The notes under the pieces: model-generated
What the model was told of the DNA's origin: nothing
The model's database searches: none
The model's input: the letters and a program-made list of their open reading frames with translations, nothing else
Made by a program: the position numbers and the translations under genes
Assembly (NCBI RefSeq): GCF_029407905.1
Contig: NC_073641.1
Location: 21,373,001-21,437,000 of the forward strand
Reading direction: 5' to 3'
From: Bubalus kerabau
Taxonomy: Eukaryota > Chordata > Mammalia > Artiodactyla > Bovidae
DNA length: 64,000 nucleotides
In this document: piece by piece, positions 11,831 through 23,480 of the stretch
Position numbering within the stretch: the stretch's first letter is position 1
Layout of the letters: every line of letters starts with the position of its first letter

Positions 11831-12480
11831 AATGTAATTAAAACCTCAATATGATACTACTACACTTTTACCAGAATGGCTAAAATTGAAATTACTGGAA
11901 ATATCTAATGTAGACAAGAATATAGAGCATTAGGACTCACACACTGCTGGTTGGAGTTGAAAAGATCACTTTGGAGAACTGTTCAGTAGTATCTACCAAA
12001 AGTAAACATACGTACACCTAATGCTACATCTGTCCCCTACTGGGCATCTATCCAACATAATGAGCGCTAATGTCTGATAAAATAGATGAGCAAGAATGTT
12101 TATACCAGCTGTATTTATAATAGCCCAAACTAGATACAGTCTAAATGTCCACTGATGGTAAAATGGATAAAGTGCAATATAGCCAAACTGGAATACTTCA
12201 GAGAATTGAAAAAGAAAAAAAATATTGTTACACACAACAGCAAAGATAATCTCATAGTCATTATGTTGAATGAAAGAATACAGATGCAAATGGTATATGC
12301 TGATGGTTTCTACTTATATGAAGTTCAAGAACAGGCAAAACAAATTCATACTGGGAGAGGTCAAAATAGTGGTTACCTCTGGGGGGAGTATTGACTGAGA
12401 ATATCAGTTTCTGTATTTTAATCTGGGTGTTGATGACATATGTAAGACACATTAAAAAATCAAACTAGACACTTATGATT
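11831..12480 (+). repeat. Old L1 (L1M-type) 3' end, sense
   Basis: Reads along the L1 3' region: CACACACTGCTGGTTGGAGT, CTACTGGGCATCTATCCAAC, CTAAATGTCCACTGATGG and GGTTACCTCTGGGGG. Strongly diverged and AT-rich. Confidence 0.75.
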
Positions 12481-13113
12481 TTTGTATTTTATGTAAATTT
12501 ATGATATATCATTTAAAAGGTAAACGTTAGTTTAAATAATCCCCCAAGACTGATAGCAACTTCCTAGTGTAATCATAGCATACTAGGTTTTTACCAGTTA
12601 GAGATGAACTTGTAACTGTCCCCTCTAGGGCTGTGCAAGGCACAACTTGCAAACCCATGTGCCGCAGCCCTGACCACTGTGACCTGCAGAATCTTCTTTA
12701 AATGAAGCTTTTATAACATTACTGATTTCTCTTGATTCTTTGAGATGTTTTCAACCAATAGCCATAAATCCAAACTGCAGTTGACATTTTCACTTGAGCT
12801 AACAGGATTTTATGTTTATCCAAATGGATCTGTATGTTGTTTTGTTTGATCTGCTCTCCCACTCTGCAAAGATTTCTTTTTCCTTTTCCTTTTTTTTTTT
12901 TTAAATGCATCTCTTTGAAAATATTTATTCTTGGGGTTTGATTTTATCATCTAGGAAGGTGATTTTCAAGTTTGACTGATCGTCAGAATCACTAGACAAA
13001 GTTTCCTGGGCCTCTGCCCTCCTGTACTTGTACTTGTAGGTTTGGGTTCTGAATCCTGTTTTAATATCTCACCTGGAAAACTGTACAGATCTATCTGGTT
13101 TAGGAAACTACTA
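12481..13113. other. Non-coding sequence, possible MER5-like patch
   Basis: 12955-13075 (TTTTCAAGTTTGACTGATCG, then TCAGAATCACTAGACAAAG) weakly resembles a MER5-type element. T-run at 12890-12902. No gene seen. Confidence 0.35.
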
Positions 13114-13328
13114 TTGTTGTTGTTTAGTCACTCAGTCATATCTGAATCTTTGTGATCCCATGGACTGCAGCCCACCAGGCTCCTCTGTCCATGAGATTTC
13201 CCAGGCAAGAATACTGGAGTGGGTTGCCATTTGCTTCTCCAGGAGATCCTCCCAACTCAGGTATAGAACCTGCATCTCCTTCATTGTCAGGTGGAGTCTT
13301 TACCTCTGAGCCACCAGGGAAGCCCTTG
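13114..13328 (-). mobile_element. Bov-tA SINE
   Basis: Antisense copy from TTGTTGTTTAGTCACTCAG to GAGCCACCAGGGAAGCCC. Perfect 11-bp target duplication GGAAACTACTA at 13103-13113 and 13329-13339. Confidence 0.92.
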
Positions 13329-13339
13329 GGAAACTACTA

Positions 13340-14126
13340 ACCTACCACTTTAGCTGTTCTTCCAGCTGTGTGTAAGAGTCAGACGATAAATATCTTATCA
13401 GATCAAGTTCATATCTTAAAATGTTTATAACTCTGCATAAACGGCAGTGACTGCTCCACGGGATGATGTGGACTCTATTAATCAACAGCTTTTGGGAATA
13501 GCTGTCCAACTCTTTAAGAATAAGAATTCTAAATAATAATTTGACTGTGGTATGTCACTATGTGCATCACGGAAGGTTCATGACTGCTTAAATAATTTAT
13601 TCAAGTTTGCCAAGAATTAGAACGAGAGTTACCAGTCTCAAATTTTTGGAAACCCTTGTCCATTCCATCTTTGACTGTAAGGCTCTAAATACTTCTTCAA
13701 GTTTTTAGTACCTCTGCCTCTCTCTGTGATTCCTAAATCTTCCCCAAGCAGGTTACTGAAGGATGGGTAGAATGGCATTGGGTTCAACATCCCAGCAAGT
13801 AGAAATGCATAAACAGTGTATGCTCATGTAGAGCATATGTATTTGACTTCACATATTAATGAGTGTGAACTGTTTTTACATAAAACTATTCCTGATGGCT
13901 TCTTTCTCTTAGTTCAAATACTACCCAAATCTTTATAGTTAGTATATTATTGAGGGATCTCTTCTAAGGAACAGTGGATTTTACCAAGGGGAGTTCTATA
14001 GTCATCTATTCCATCATGATCATTTTTAGATAAGGACACTGAGACCTAGAGATTGAAGGGCTTGCCTCAGGTCCTAGGGCCTGGAGTTAAAGAGTCAGGA
14101 TGAGACTCCTGGTCACGTGCTGTTTC
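13340..14126. other. Non-coding sequence
   Basis: No gene or confident repeat recognised. Confidence 0.5.
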
Positions 14127-14137
14127 AGCCACACACA

Positions 14138-14534
14138 GTTCAGTTCAGTTGTTCAGTCATGTCTGACTCTTTGTGACCCCATGAACCACAGCACGCCAGG
14201 TCTCCCTGTCCATCACTAACTCCCGGAGTCCACCCAAACCCATGTTCATTGAGTTGGTGATGCCATCCAACAATCTTATCCTCTGTCATCCCTTTCTCCT
14301 CCTGCCCTCAATCTTTCCCAGCATCAGGGTCTTTTCCAATGAGTCAGCTCCTCGCATCAAGTGGCCAAAGTATTGGAGTTTCAGCTTCAACATCAGTCCT
14401 TCCAATGAACACCCAGGACCGATCTCCTTTAGGATGGACTGGTTGGATCTCCTTGCAGTCCAAGGGACACTCAAGAGTCTTCTTCAACACCACAGTTCAA
14501 AAGAATCAATTCTTCGGCGCTCAGCTTTCTTTAT
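14138..14534 (-). mobile_element. BovB LINE 3' fragment
   Basis: About 400 bp of antisense BovB 3' end, starting GTTCAGTTCAGTTGTTCAG. Perfect 11-bp target duplication AGCCACACACA at 14127-14137 and 14535-14545. Truncated inside the C-terminal part of the RT ORF. Confidence 0.93.
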
Positions 14535-14545
14535 AGCCACACACA

Positions 14546-15115
14546 ACTATTTATCTAAGAATGCTGGAGGAACCCAGACTACCAGACTAGGATCCAGTGA
14601 GTTTACAAATTCAATCCTTATCTAGACCATTAATTTTGCCCAAGGAAGCAGTCCCACAAAACAGTAATAGAGTTCCAGCCAGGCATTGAAAAATTCTACA
14701 CTGATATATTAAAGAAGAGCTAGGCAAGAAAGATAAATGCTCCTCACACTCTATCTCTATTATAGAAAAGCAATTTAAAATATATTTTACTGAGTAGTGC
14801 CAGAACATTACTAAAATAGAAAGTTAATGCTTTTTCCTTTGGAAAAAAACTTTCTATAATGTGTAGATATTGTCATAGTAGAGACACTCCTGGGAAATGC
14901 TTGGTCAACTAAAATTGTTAAAAAGCTAAAATTGAGCATTGACTTGGAGGCAAAGTGAAATATATCTTCACACTTCTGTTCATTTTAATGGTAGCCAGAG
15001 ACGCCTTCTTAATTTTTTCCTCAAGAAGATATTCTTGAGGGGAGAAAAAGGCTTTGGTAGCTAGTGTGGGGAAATTGATGGTAGCATCAGGCTGTTTGAG
15101 GACAATGTGCTGGGA
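14546..15115. other. Non-coding sequence
   Basis: Nothing recognised. Confidence 0.5.
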
Positions 15116-15506
15116 ATTCAAACCCTGTTGGAGGGAATGTAAATTGAATCGGCCACTTTGAAGAACAATTTGGCAGATTCTATTAAAATGAAAAATGCTT
15201 ATCTCTTATCATTTAACAAGGCAACTTCCATGTGTCTGTTATTTTTAAAAAATGTCTTGGAATGTGTGCCCAATAAGGAATTTGCAAGGTTGTTTTGTAT
15301 GTGTCAGAGTGAGCAACTGGACACCTGAATGCCCATCAGTAGGGAAATGGCTAGTTGAACTGAGAAACAGTCATACTATGGAATACTGTGCATCAGCTAA
15401 AAATCACAAGGGAGATCTTTATTGAATGAAAGAAGCAAGTTGTTGAATAATCAGAATAGTCACTGAGACTGTGCTTTCAAAAATCCTCAGAAAACAGTAA
15501 TATATG

Positions 15507-15716
15507 ACTGCTGCTTAGTTGCTTCAGTCATCTCTGACTCTGTGCAACCCTAAGGATTGCAGCCTGTCAGGCTCCTGTGTCCATGGGATTCTCTAGGCAA
15601 GAGTACTAGAGTGGGTTGCCATGCCCTCCTCCAGGGGATCTTCCAGACCCAGGGATGAAACCCAGGTCTCCTGCGTTGCAGGCAGGTTCTTTACCACTGA
15701 GCTACCAGGGAAACCC
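15507..15716 (-). mobile_element. Bov-tA SINE
   Basis: Antisense copy, CTGCTGCTTAGTTGCTTCAG to CTACCAGGGAAACCC. 8-bp duplication AATATATG at 15499-15506 and 15717-15724. Confidence 0.9.
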
Positions 15717-15775
15717 AATATATGTTTCTATAGGCACATAATTATTCATGAATCACATAGAGGTCTAGAATTTTG

Positions 15776-15945
15776 CTGCACAGTATAGTAGCCACTAGCC
15801 ACAGAAAGCTATTTAAATGTAAATAGCTGTTCAACTGTAAAGAAATATAAATAAAAATTCAGTTTCTCAGTTGCATTACTTATGTTTCAAGAACTGAATA
15901 GCCACATTTGGCTAGTGACTACTGTAATGAACAGGTCTAGAAACA
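15776..15945. repeat. hAT-Charlie-type MER relic
   Basis: GTAGCCACTAGCCACAGAAAG at the left mirrors GCCACATTTGGCTAGTGACT at the right. This pattern is typical of non-autonomous hAT elements with terminal repeats; exact family not assigned. Confidence 0.5.
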
Positions 15946-16077
15946 AACACAGCTGATAACAGGGCTACCTGTGGGGGCCATTAATTTGGGGATGGTGGTT
16001 TAAAAGTGCTTTTGATTTCTGGGTGACCTTTTAAAATGTTACAAATAGATTATATATGACCTGTATAATTTATAATA

Positions 16078-16280
16078 CGGGCTTCCCTGGTGGCTCAGAT
16101 GGTAAAGAATCTGCCTGCAATGATCCCTGGGTTGGGAAGATCCCCTGGAGGAGAGCATGGCAACCCACTCCAATATTCTTGCCTGGAGAATCCCCATGGA
16201 CAGAGGAGCCTGGTGGGCTACAGTCCACGGGGTCACAGAGAGTCAGACCTGACTGAGAAACTAAGCACAGCACAGCACAG
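16078..16280 (+). mobile_element. Bov-tA SINE
   Basis: Well-preserved copy beginning GGGCTTCCCTGGTGGCTCAG with a (GCACA)n tail. 9-bp duplication TTTATAATA at 16069-16077 and 16281-16289. Confidence 0.94.
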
Positions 16281-16289
16281 TTTATAATA

Positions 16290-17379
16290 ACGCATTTGTA
16301 AACTTAAAAGTATGCCTAACAATAGGATTTCTAAAACTTTCAAGCTTTTACTCTGTAGATAAGTGTAAATTGATTTGGGCACACTGTCCTTCTAGCCAGT
16401 TAAATGTTTAAAAGCACACAAAAAAATAGAAAAATAAACTGCACACACATCATTTTTCCTACCTCTAACAAATGTCTGCTGAGCGCTTACCATATCTAGG
16501 CATTTAAAGTATGTAAAAGAAAAATGTTGCCTGCCATATCAATAAACAAAGATGCTGCAGCCATCAAACCATCAGGCACCACAGCCATCCCATGGTGCAC
16601 CCTGTGGAGATTTAGATGGAGAAAACAGGATACTGGCCCTAGTTAGTTAAAGTTCATATCAGAGGAATGATTTCAATGAGCCGAGACTCTTGCATCTTCA
16701 CATACATAGAAAAGTGCTAAATTCATTTACTTGAGATGTCTGATTTTTCTTTAATTAACCATAATCTTTTGCTGTTCCAACTACCTGGATTTTTTGTTTT
16801 TGCTTTTGTTTTTCAAAAACTCATATATCCTGGCTTCTCCCTTGTCTCTTTGGAGTAGTCTATCAGAGCCATCTGAGAGGCTGTCTCCCAGGCTTAAGTC
16901 CTCAGCTTGTCTGCCAAATAAAACATAATTCTCAGTTTTTAGGTTGTGCATTTTTTTCAATCAACAAATGTAAGGCTTTCAAGGCAACTGCTGCTTAACT
17001 GAAGTGTATTCACCATGGGTTCAATAAGAGTATTTCTTTGTCATTCATTATTTTTCCTTTGTAATGGGTTAAGTAATTACTGGTTGGCTTTATGCAGTGC
17101 TTGTATAATTTCATAACATAAATGGTATTTATTAGATTAGCTAGACTGTAGGCTTTTATAGTCATGTAATACTTTATTAGGGCTTAGAAATAATTATTTT
17201 GGAAAAAAAGCAGATTTTGTGAATATAATTAAGCAATCATTTGAACACTTCAAAGTGAGAATAACTTCAATGATTAATTCTTTAGATAATAGGTCAATAG
17301 CATGGTAGTGAATTTTGATGATGAGTGTTCTTGACAATGCTCCATATACAGAAAATGACACTGAGAAATCCCAGCTAAC
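16290..17379. other. Non-coding sequence
   Basis: No gene or confident repeat recognised. Confidence 0.5.
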
Positions 17380-17729
17380 TCTTGTTGACCTAAAAAAAAA
17401 TTCACAACCTAAAAGTTGAGAGTTATTTATGTTTTATTTGGTGGGAATGTGTAGGACTTCAAACCCAGGAGACAGCATCTCAGGTGACCCTGAGAGAACT
17501 ATTCCAAGGAGGTGAGAGGAGGAACCAGGTTATACAGAAGTTTTACAACAAAGTTCAGGTAGTCTGAACTCAAAAGAATATGGTTAATTAAAGAAAACCA
17601 GATAACCCAAGTTAAGGAATTTAGTGCTTATTTTTGTATGGGAAGATGCAACAGTCTGGGCTCACTGAAATCATTCCTTTGATACATCACCTATGGGGTG
17701 CCAATATCTTGTTCTCACATCCTGAGCTT

Positions 17730-19059
17730 TGGAAAACTCAGCAGTGGCCATAGGACTGGAAAAGGTCAATTTTCATTCCAATCCCAAAGAAATGCAATGC
17801 CAAAGCAATGTTCAAAATTTTCCAAGTTAGGTTTTAATAGTACATGTTATCGAGAACATCCATGTTCAAGCTGGATTTCAAAAAGGCAGAGGAACGAGAG
17901 ATCAAATCGCCAACATCTGTTGGATCATAGAAAAAAGCAAGAGAATTCCAGAAAAACATCTACTTCTGCTTCATTGACTACACTAAAACCTTTGACTATG
18001 TGGATCACAACAAACTGTGGAAAATTCTTAAAGAGACGGGGACACCAGACCACCTTACCTGCCTCCGGAGAAATCTGTAAGCAAGTCAAGAAGCAACAGT
18101 TAGAACTGGACATGGAACAACAGACTGGTTCCAAACTGGGAAAGGAGTACCTCAAGGCTGTATATTGTCACCTTGCTTATCTAACTTTTATGCAGAGTAC
18201 ATCATGAAAAATGCCCAACTGGATGCAGCACAAACTGGACTTAAGATTGCCGGGAGAAATATCAATAACCTGAGATATGCAGATGACACCACCTTTATGG
18301 CAGAAGCATAAAGGAGCTAAAGAGCCTCTTAATAAAGGTGAAAGAGGAGAGTGAAAAAGCTGGCTTAAAACTCAACATTCGAAAAATGAAGATCATGGCA
18401 TCCAGTCCCATCACTTCATGGCAAATAGATGGAAAAACAATGGAAACAGTGACAGACTTTATTTTTGGGTGGGGGGCTCCAAAATCACTGCAGATGGTGA
18501 CTGCAGTCATGAAATTAAAAGATGCTTGCTCTTTGGAAGAAAAGTAATGACAAACCTAAAGAGCATATTAAAAAACAGAGACATTACCAACAGAGGTCTG
18601 TCTAGTTAAAGGTATGGTTTTTCCAGTAGTCATGTATGGACATGAGAGTTGGACCATACAGCTTTCCTAAGCTGTATGCCAAACAACTGATGCTTTTGAA
18701 CTGTGGTGTTGAAGAAGACTCCTGAGAGTCCTCTGGACAGCAAGGATATCAAACCAGTGAATCCTAATGGAAATCAGCCCTGAATATTCATTTGAAGGAC
18801 GGATACTGAAGTTGAAACTCCATACTTTGCCCACCTGATGCAAAGAACTAACTCATTGGAAAAGACCCTGATCCTGGGAAAGATTGAGGGCAGGAGAGGA
18901 AGAGGGTGACAGAGGATGAGATGGTTGGATGGCATGCCTGACTCAATGGACATGAGTTTGAGTAAGCTCCGGGAGTTGGTGATGAGCAGGGAAGCTTGGC
19001 GTGCTGCTGTCCATGGGGTCGCAAAGAGTCGGACATGACTGAGCGACTGAACTGACTGA
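17730..19059 (+). mobile_element. BovB LINE, 5'-truncated, decayed RT
   Basis: About 1.3 kb of sense BovB, from GGAAAACTCAGCAGTGGCC to GCGACTGAACTGACTGA. It spans the RT core: traces of the YAKAFD-like motif (ACTACACTAAAACCTTTGAC) and a readable RYADD (AGATATGCAGATGACACC near 18272). Frameshifts, small deletions (for example near 18303) and an inserted palindrome at 18655-18678 break the frame. 8-bp duplication CTGAGCTT at 17722-17729 and 19060-19067. Confidence 0.9.
18655..18678. repeat. Perfect hairpin inside BovB
   Basis: CATACAGCTT, loop TCCT, AAGCTGTATG: a 10-bp perfect stem that replaces the usual BovB sequence at this point. Confidence 0.85.
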
Positions 19060-19096
19060 CTGAGCTTCCTTCTTCAGGGATCAGCATAGGAAGTGG

Positions 19097-19317
19097 TTCC
19101 CTCAGTGGATGGCTCAGGAGGGAAAGAATCTACCTGCAACGCAGGAGACATGGGTTGGATTCCTGTGTTGGGGAGATCCTCTGAAGGAGGAAATGGCAAC
19201 CCACTCCAGTATTCTTGCCTGAAAAATCTCATGGACATTTTTAGGAGCCTGGTGGACTGGATTCCAAAGGGTCATAAAGAATCCAACACAACTGAGCAAT
19301 CACACAGGCAAGCACAT
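19097..19317 (+). mobile_element. Bov-tA SINE, diverged
   Basis: Sense copy with altered head (TTCCCTCAGTGGATGGCTCA) and an extra TTTTTAG-like insert near 19240. Near-perfect duplication TAGGAAGTGG at 19087-19096 and TAGGGAGTGG at 19318-19327. Confidence 0.85.
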
Positions 19318-19480
19318 TAGGGAGTGGCTGCAGTCAGATGGCTGCTAGATGGCAGATATTCTTTCCCTCCTGAGGTCGCTCAGTGCTCACAGTTCGCCCT
19401 TGTGATGGTTGCAGTTGTTGGTGACTGTGGCATCTCTGTTTACTGATGTGGCAGGAAATATTCCATTTCTCTCTGAACAC

Positions 19481-20424
19481 AGCAAAGAGGGAGTCTTGTG
19501 TCCCCAGGTATACAAAGATTAGCATCCTCATTATACACAGAGAACCTAGTTATAGTATTTGGTCAATTAAATGCTTTCAGATTAATTAAATCATATCCTG
19601 GAAACAGTCTATTAGTCTTAAATAACTCTTTAAATTTCAATAAATAATACAGAAACGGGCAAAGAATTCTACCACATTTGTTAAATAATCTGTTCTTTCA
19701 ACTTCTATCAAGTCTTTTTTTTCTTCATCTTAAAATATGGATCTAATATAGCAGTATTTTCTTTTAGAGTTCAATCTTTTTGAATGTATATGCTCATTTG
19801 AAAAAAGTTTATAAAAGTTACTTAAAATTCATTATTTATGAAAATATCAACAACAAATTTAAGCCCTACACAAATTGCTAAATATAAATTTAAAATAACG
19901 CCACCTAAGTGCAAGTTAATTGCCCTTATTTGCTAGACTTAAATTGCCAAGTATCTCTACTTATTTTTGTGGCTGGATACTTATGGAGTGATCCATGAAC
20001 TGGCATTGACAGCACCTTGGAACTTTGGAATCAAGCCCCACACCCCAGGCCTCCTGAATCGATATCTGTATTTGGCATGGTCTCCAGGTGATTCTTAGAT
20101 ATACTAAAGCTTGAAAAATAATCATGTAGCTTTCAGTTGCCTTTGCACATCCTCTCATTGACAGTTCTATATAGAGCCATGCTTCTCTAACCCATTAGCC
20201 TGTGGACGGCCTTTCAACTACGCTCTCTGTAGAGTTGTCATTTAGAGTCACAATCCCAGCTAGTTCATAGCCTCTCATAGCCTCTAAAGATATTTGATAG
20301 CTATCTCATAGCTTCTGCTAAAGTGTGCCTTTTACAAGGGGAAATACACCAATTAAGGAGGAGGGTGGGATTAATGTCAGGGCAGGAGCATAACAATTAC
20401 CTTCCGTCTAATAGAAGATGGTAC
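19481..20424. other. Non-coding sequence with a MER5-like relic
   Basis: 19975-20130 reads like a MER5-type element (CCACACCCCAGGCCTCCTGA, then GGTCTCCAGGTGATTCTTAG). The rest is AT-rich with nothing recognised. Confidence 0.45.
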
Positions 20425-20434
20425 CAGGGCAGCA

Positions 20435-20667
20435 GACTTCCCAAGGTGACTCAGCAGTAAAGAATCCACCTGAAATGCAGGACACCACCTACAATACAGA
20501 TAGATGCAGGTTCAGTCCCTGGGTCGGGAAAATCCCCTGGAGAAGGAAACGTAACCCACTCCAGTATTCTTGCCTGGGAAATCCCATGGACAGAGGAGCC
20601 TGTAGGGCTATAGTTCATTGGGTCACAAGAGTTGGACACGATTTAGTGAATAAGCCACCTTCACCGT
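20435..20667 (+). mobile_element. Bov-tA SINE
   Basis: Sense copy with an internal insertion around 20490 in the tRNA head. 10-bp duplication CAGGGCAGCA at 20425-20434 and 20668-20677. Confidence 0.9.
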
Positions 20668-20677
20668 CAGGGCAGCA

Positions 20678-21650
20678 CCTGAAAGCATTCTGTTTGACTG
20701 CTGTTGAGTAGGAAAAGAGAGCTGCATAACAGAAGCCAGGGAAGCTTCATATTATCTATCAGCCGTGTTCAAGAAGATGTTTGTAGTAAGTCCAGCTAAG
20801 TGTTTCTGGAAATACCCAACTCTGGACATGCTGGAAGATGCAGTAGATTCAGAGCCAAGCAAGCCTGCTTTCATAAATCACATTAGTATATTAAAAACTA
20901 TCTAAAAGCATATCACATTAGCATAATTAAAGCATATTAAAAGACATATTAAAGATCTTATTGTACAGAAGCCTCGAAACCTATTTAATTATATTCAACT
21001 CATCCACACACACACACATATATTTATCACAAAATGCTTTTTATCCCCATGCAACACTCATTAAAATTGGCCAAAACTAGTCTTTGTGAAATGTGAGTGC
21101 GCAAGTTTCTCTTATTGCCCCAAAGTTGCGATAAGCCCTGAAGTTTTGGAAAATCCAACGTTATGTAACAGTGAATATATCTATCTCTGTAGTTTCACTA
21201 TTTTAAAACAATGCTTTGATTCCAAATATTAAATTAACAGGCATTGCTCTCCTACTCTGTCTCCCAAGCTGTGACTCAGATGTAAGAGCAAATTTTTTTA
21301 CCTACTTAGGGAAGGAATTTTTTCAAGTTTCGGGGCCATAAAAGCATTAGTAAGATACCTGGTTAGTGCAGCACACTCTTATGTTCCATCTTTAATATCT
21401 TAAATATTAAATTTATCTTTTTCATTTTTCCTTTCAAAGCACCATCTGTGGCACATACCATCACTCCATGCAAATGCAAGAGGCCGTAGTGCCTCAGAAT
21501 GCGCTTGATAACAATTTTTCTTCAGTGGCAACTAAAACTTGCTGTTGAAGACAGCATCTAGTTTTCTTTATTTAGCATTCTAAAACCCTAGTCAAATTAT
21601 AAGACTCTTAACTAGAGAGCTAAGTTCCTGTGAAAGTGAATGAACTTGTT
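20678..21650. other. Non-coding sequence
   Basis: Short AC/AT patch near 21005-21025. Nothing else recognised. Confidence 0.5.
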
Positions 21651-21662
21651 CAAGGTGACTTA

Positions 21663-21854
21663 CATGTATGCTCAGTCATGTCCAACTGTTATGACCCCGT
21701 GGACTGGAGCCTGCCGGGATTCTCTGTCCATGGGATTTTCCAGGCAAGGATACTGGAGTGGGTTGCCATTTCCTACTCCAGGGGATCTTCCCAACCAACC
21801 CAGGGATCGAACCCAGGTCTCCTGCATTGGCAGGCAGATTCCTTACCACTATGC
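21663..21854 (-). mobile_element. Bov-tA SINE
   Basis: Antisense copy with intact internal promoter-like GGGATCGAACCCAGGTCTCC. Perfect 12-bp duplication CAAGGTGACTTA at 21651-21662 and 21855-21866. Confidence 0.93.
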
Positions 21855-21866
21855 CAAGGTGACTTA

Positions 21867-22357
21867 GTCGGCTAATTACAAAACTGGGACCAAAACTCCA
21901 GTTTCTGTGATATCTTTTGTAAAGCATCCCACATGAATGACTAAGTTTCAGAAGGCTTCTTACAGTTAGGTATAAAAAGTATCATCTCTAAAAACAATTT
22001 AGTTATGAGGGATCATTGCCTAAATATGTTAAACTTAAAAAAAACAAGTCTCCAGCTACAATTATAAACCTCTGTGTCATGGACTTTCCATGAAATAACT
22101 TTTGTCTCCTAAAAACCATATCCAAAAAACAGAAGGACTAAAACAGATGTTATGTGTCAGAGTCAGAGGGAGGCTTTCTAGTTATATTATGCTAATTAGA
22201 GAAAAACTTTAAAACTCCTTTCCTGGGATCAGTGGGGGATGGATACAGAGACTGAAAAATGAGATGAGGAAATTTATTCCTTGGTGTTGAGATTTGACTA
22301 GATCACTACTGTATTCTATTACTGTGAGCTTGGGAAACATGTTGAATTTTGTTCACT
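21867..22357. other. Non-coding sequence
   Basis: Nothing recognised. Confidence 0.5.
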
Positions 22358-22368
22358 AACATGTCTTT

Positions 22369-22652
22369 GGAGAAGGCAATGGCACCCCACTCCAGTACTC
22401 TTGCCTGGAAAATCCCATGGACGGAGGAGCCTGGTAGGCTGCAGTCCACGGGGTCGCTAAGAGTCAGACACGACTGAGCGACTTCATTTTCACTTTTCAC
22501 TTTCATGCATTGGAGAAGGAAATGGCAACCCACTCCAGTGTTCTTGCCTGGAGAATCCCAGGGACGGGGCATCCTGGTGGGTTGCCGTCTATGGGGTCGC
22601 ACAGAGTCGGACATGACTGAAGCAACTTAGCAGCAGCAGCAGCAGCAGCAGC
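22369..22652 (+). mobile_element. BOV-A2 SINE
   Basis: Dimeric BovA with an (AGC)n tail of about eight units. 11-bp duplication AACATGTCTTT at 22358-22368 and 22653-22663. Confidence 0.94.
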
Positions 22653-22936
22653 AACATGTCTTTATGGGGACAAAAACAGCAAAAGGCTCTGAAGGTCTAC
22701 CCAAGTTCATTTGTGCTCTGGAAAGTATCTTCTTTGTAATACAATGGACAATTTTGGCGAGTTTGGAGATCTTTGGTTATGAAGAAATACCTGTCAGAGA
22801 CTCAAAATACCATTACTAATGGGCATTGGTTGGAGATACATTTACTTTAAAAGTGGACATACTTTCACTTCAAAAACTTGTGACAAATATTTTGTAGATA
22901 TTAGTTTGCACATATCAAATTATGTGAACTCATTTT

Positions 22937-23194
22937 GCTGCTGCTGCTAAGTCGCTTCAGTCATGTCCGACTCTGTGCAACCCCATAGACGGCAGCCCAC
23001 CAGGCTCCCCAGTCCCTGGGATCCTCCAGGCAAGAATACTGGAGTGGGTTGCCATTTCCTTCTCCAATGCATGAAAGTGAAAAGGGAAAGTGAAGTCGCT
23101 CAGTCGTGTATGACTCTTAGTGACCCCGTGGACTGCAGCTTACCAGGCTTCTCCATCCATGGGATTTTCCAGGCAAGAGTACTGGAGTGGGGTG
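22937..23194 (-). mobile_element. BOV-A2 SINE, inverted relative to its neighbour
   Basis: Antisense dimer beginning GCTGCTGCTGCTAAGTCGCT. 7-bp duplication TCATTTT at 22930-22936 and 23195-23201. Lies 284 bp from the sense copy upstream. Confidence 0.92.
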
Positions 23195-23249
23195 TCATTT
23201 TACTGAGAATATCTTATTAATTTACTTGACATTTTTTAAAAACACACAA

Positions 23250-23480
23250 AAGCAGTCTATTGTAGTGATTATATGCATGGGCCCTGTTCTTGATCTGCTT
23301 TAAAATCCCAACTCTACTATCTACTGGGTATGTATGAACTTAAGGAAGTGTTTTTAATTTTGATGCCTCAGTTTTCTCAACTTTAAAATGAAGGCAATAG
23401 GGCCTGCCTCATTAGAGTGATCACAATGACCAAATTAAGTAGTGATGCAAAGTGCTTGCACTTAGGGCATTTTGTTTTGT
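23250..23480 (+). repeat. MIR-like SINE relic
   Basis: Sense MIR features: AAATCCCAACTCTACTATCT, GATGCCTCAGTTTTCTCAAC, then AAAGTGCTTGCACTTAGGGC. Confidence 0.6.

Larger units (their letters stand above)
15116..16060 (+). repeat. Old L1M-type 3' region, interrupted
   Basis: 15116-15498 reads as sense L1 (GAATGCCCATCAGTAGGGAA, CATACTATGGAATACTGTGC). About 15946-16060 (GGGCTACCTGTGGGGGCCAT) looks like its continuation. A Bov-tA (15507-15716) and a hAT-type relic (15776-15945) lie between. Confidence 0.6.
17380..19480 (+). repeat. Ancient LTR-like interspersed repeat, split twice
   Basis: Pieces at 17380-17729, 19060-19096 and 19318-19480 look like one dispersed repeat (CAGGAGACAGCATCTCAGGT; GAAATCATTCCTTTGATACA; then GCAGTCAGATGGCTGCTAGA). 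They are separated by a BovB and a Bov-tA. The family is remembered as an old LTR-type element but not named with certainty. No retroviral protein is visible. Confidence 0.45.

Noticed and set aside
16078..16160. tRNA-like sequence at SINE heads here and in other Bov-tA copies
   Set aside because: These are tRNA-derived SINE heads, not tRNA genes; they lack a complete cloverleaf and continue into the BovA body.
17380..17721. Endogenous retrovirus with genes
   Set aside because: Only an LTR-like or unclassified repeat end is visible; no gag, pol or env-like frame was seen.
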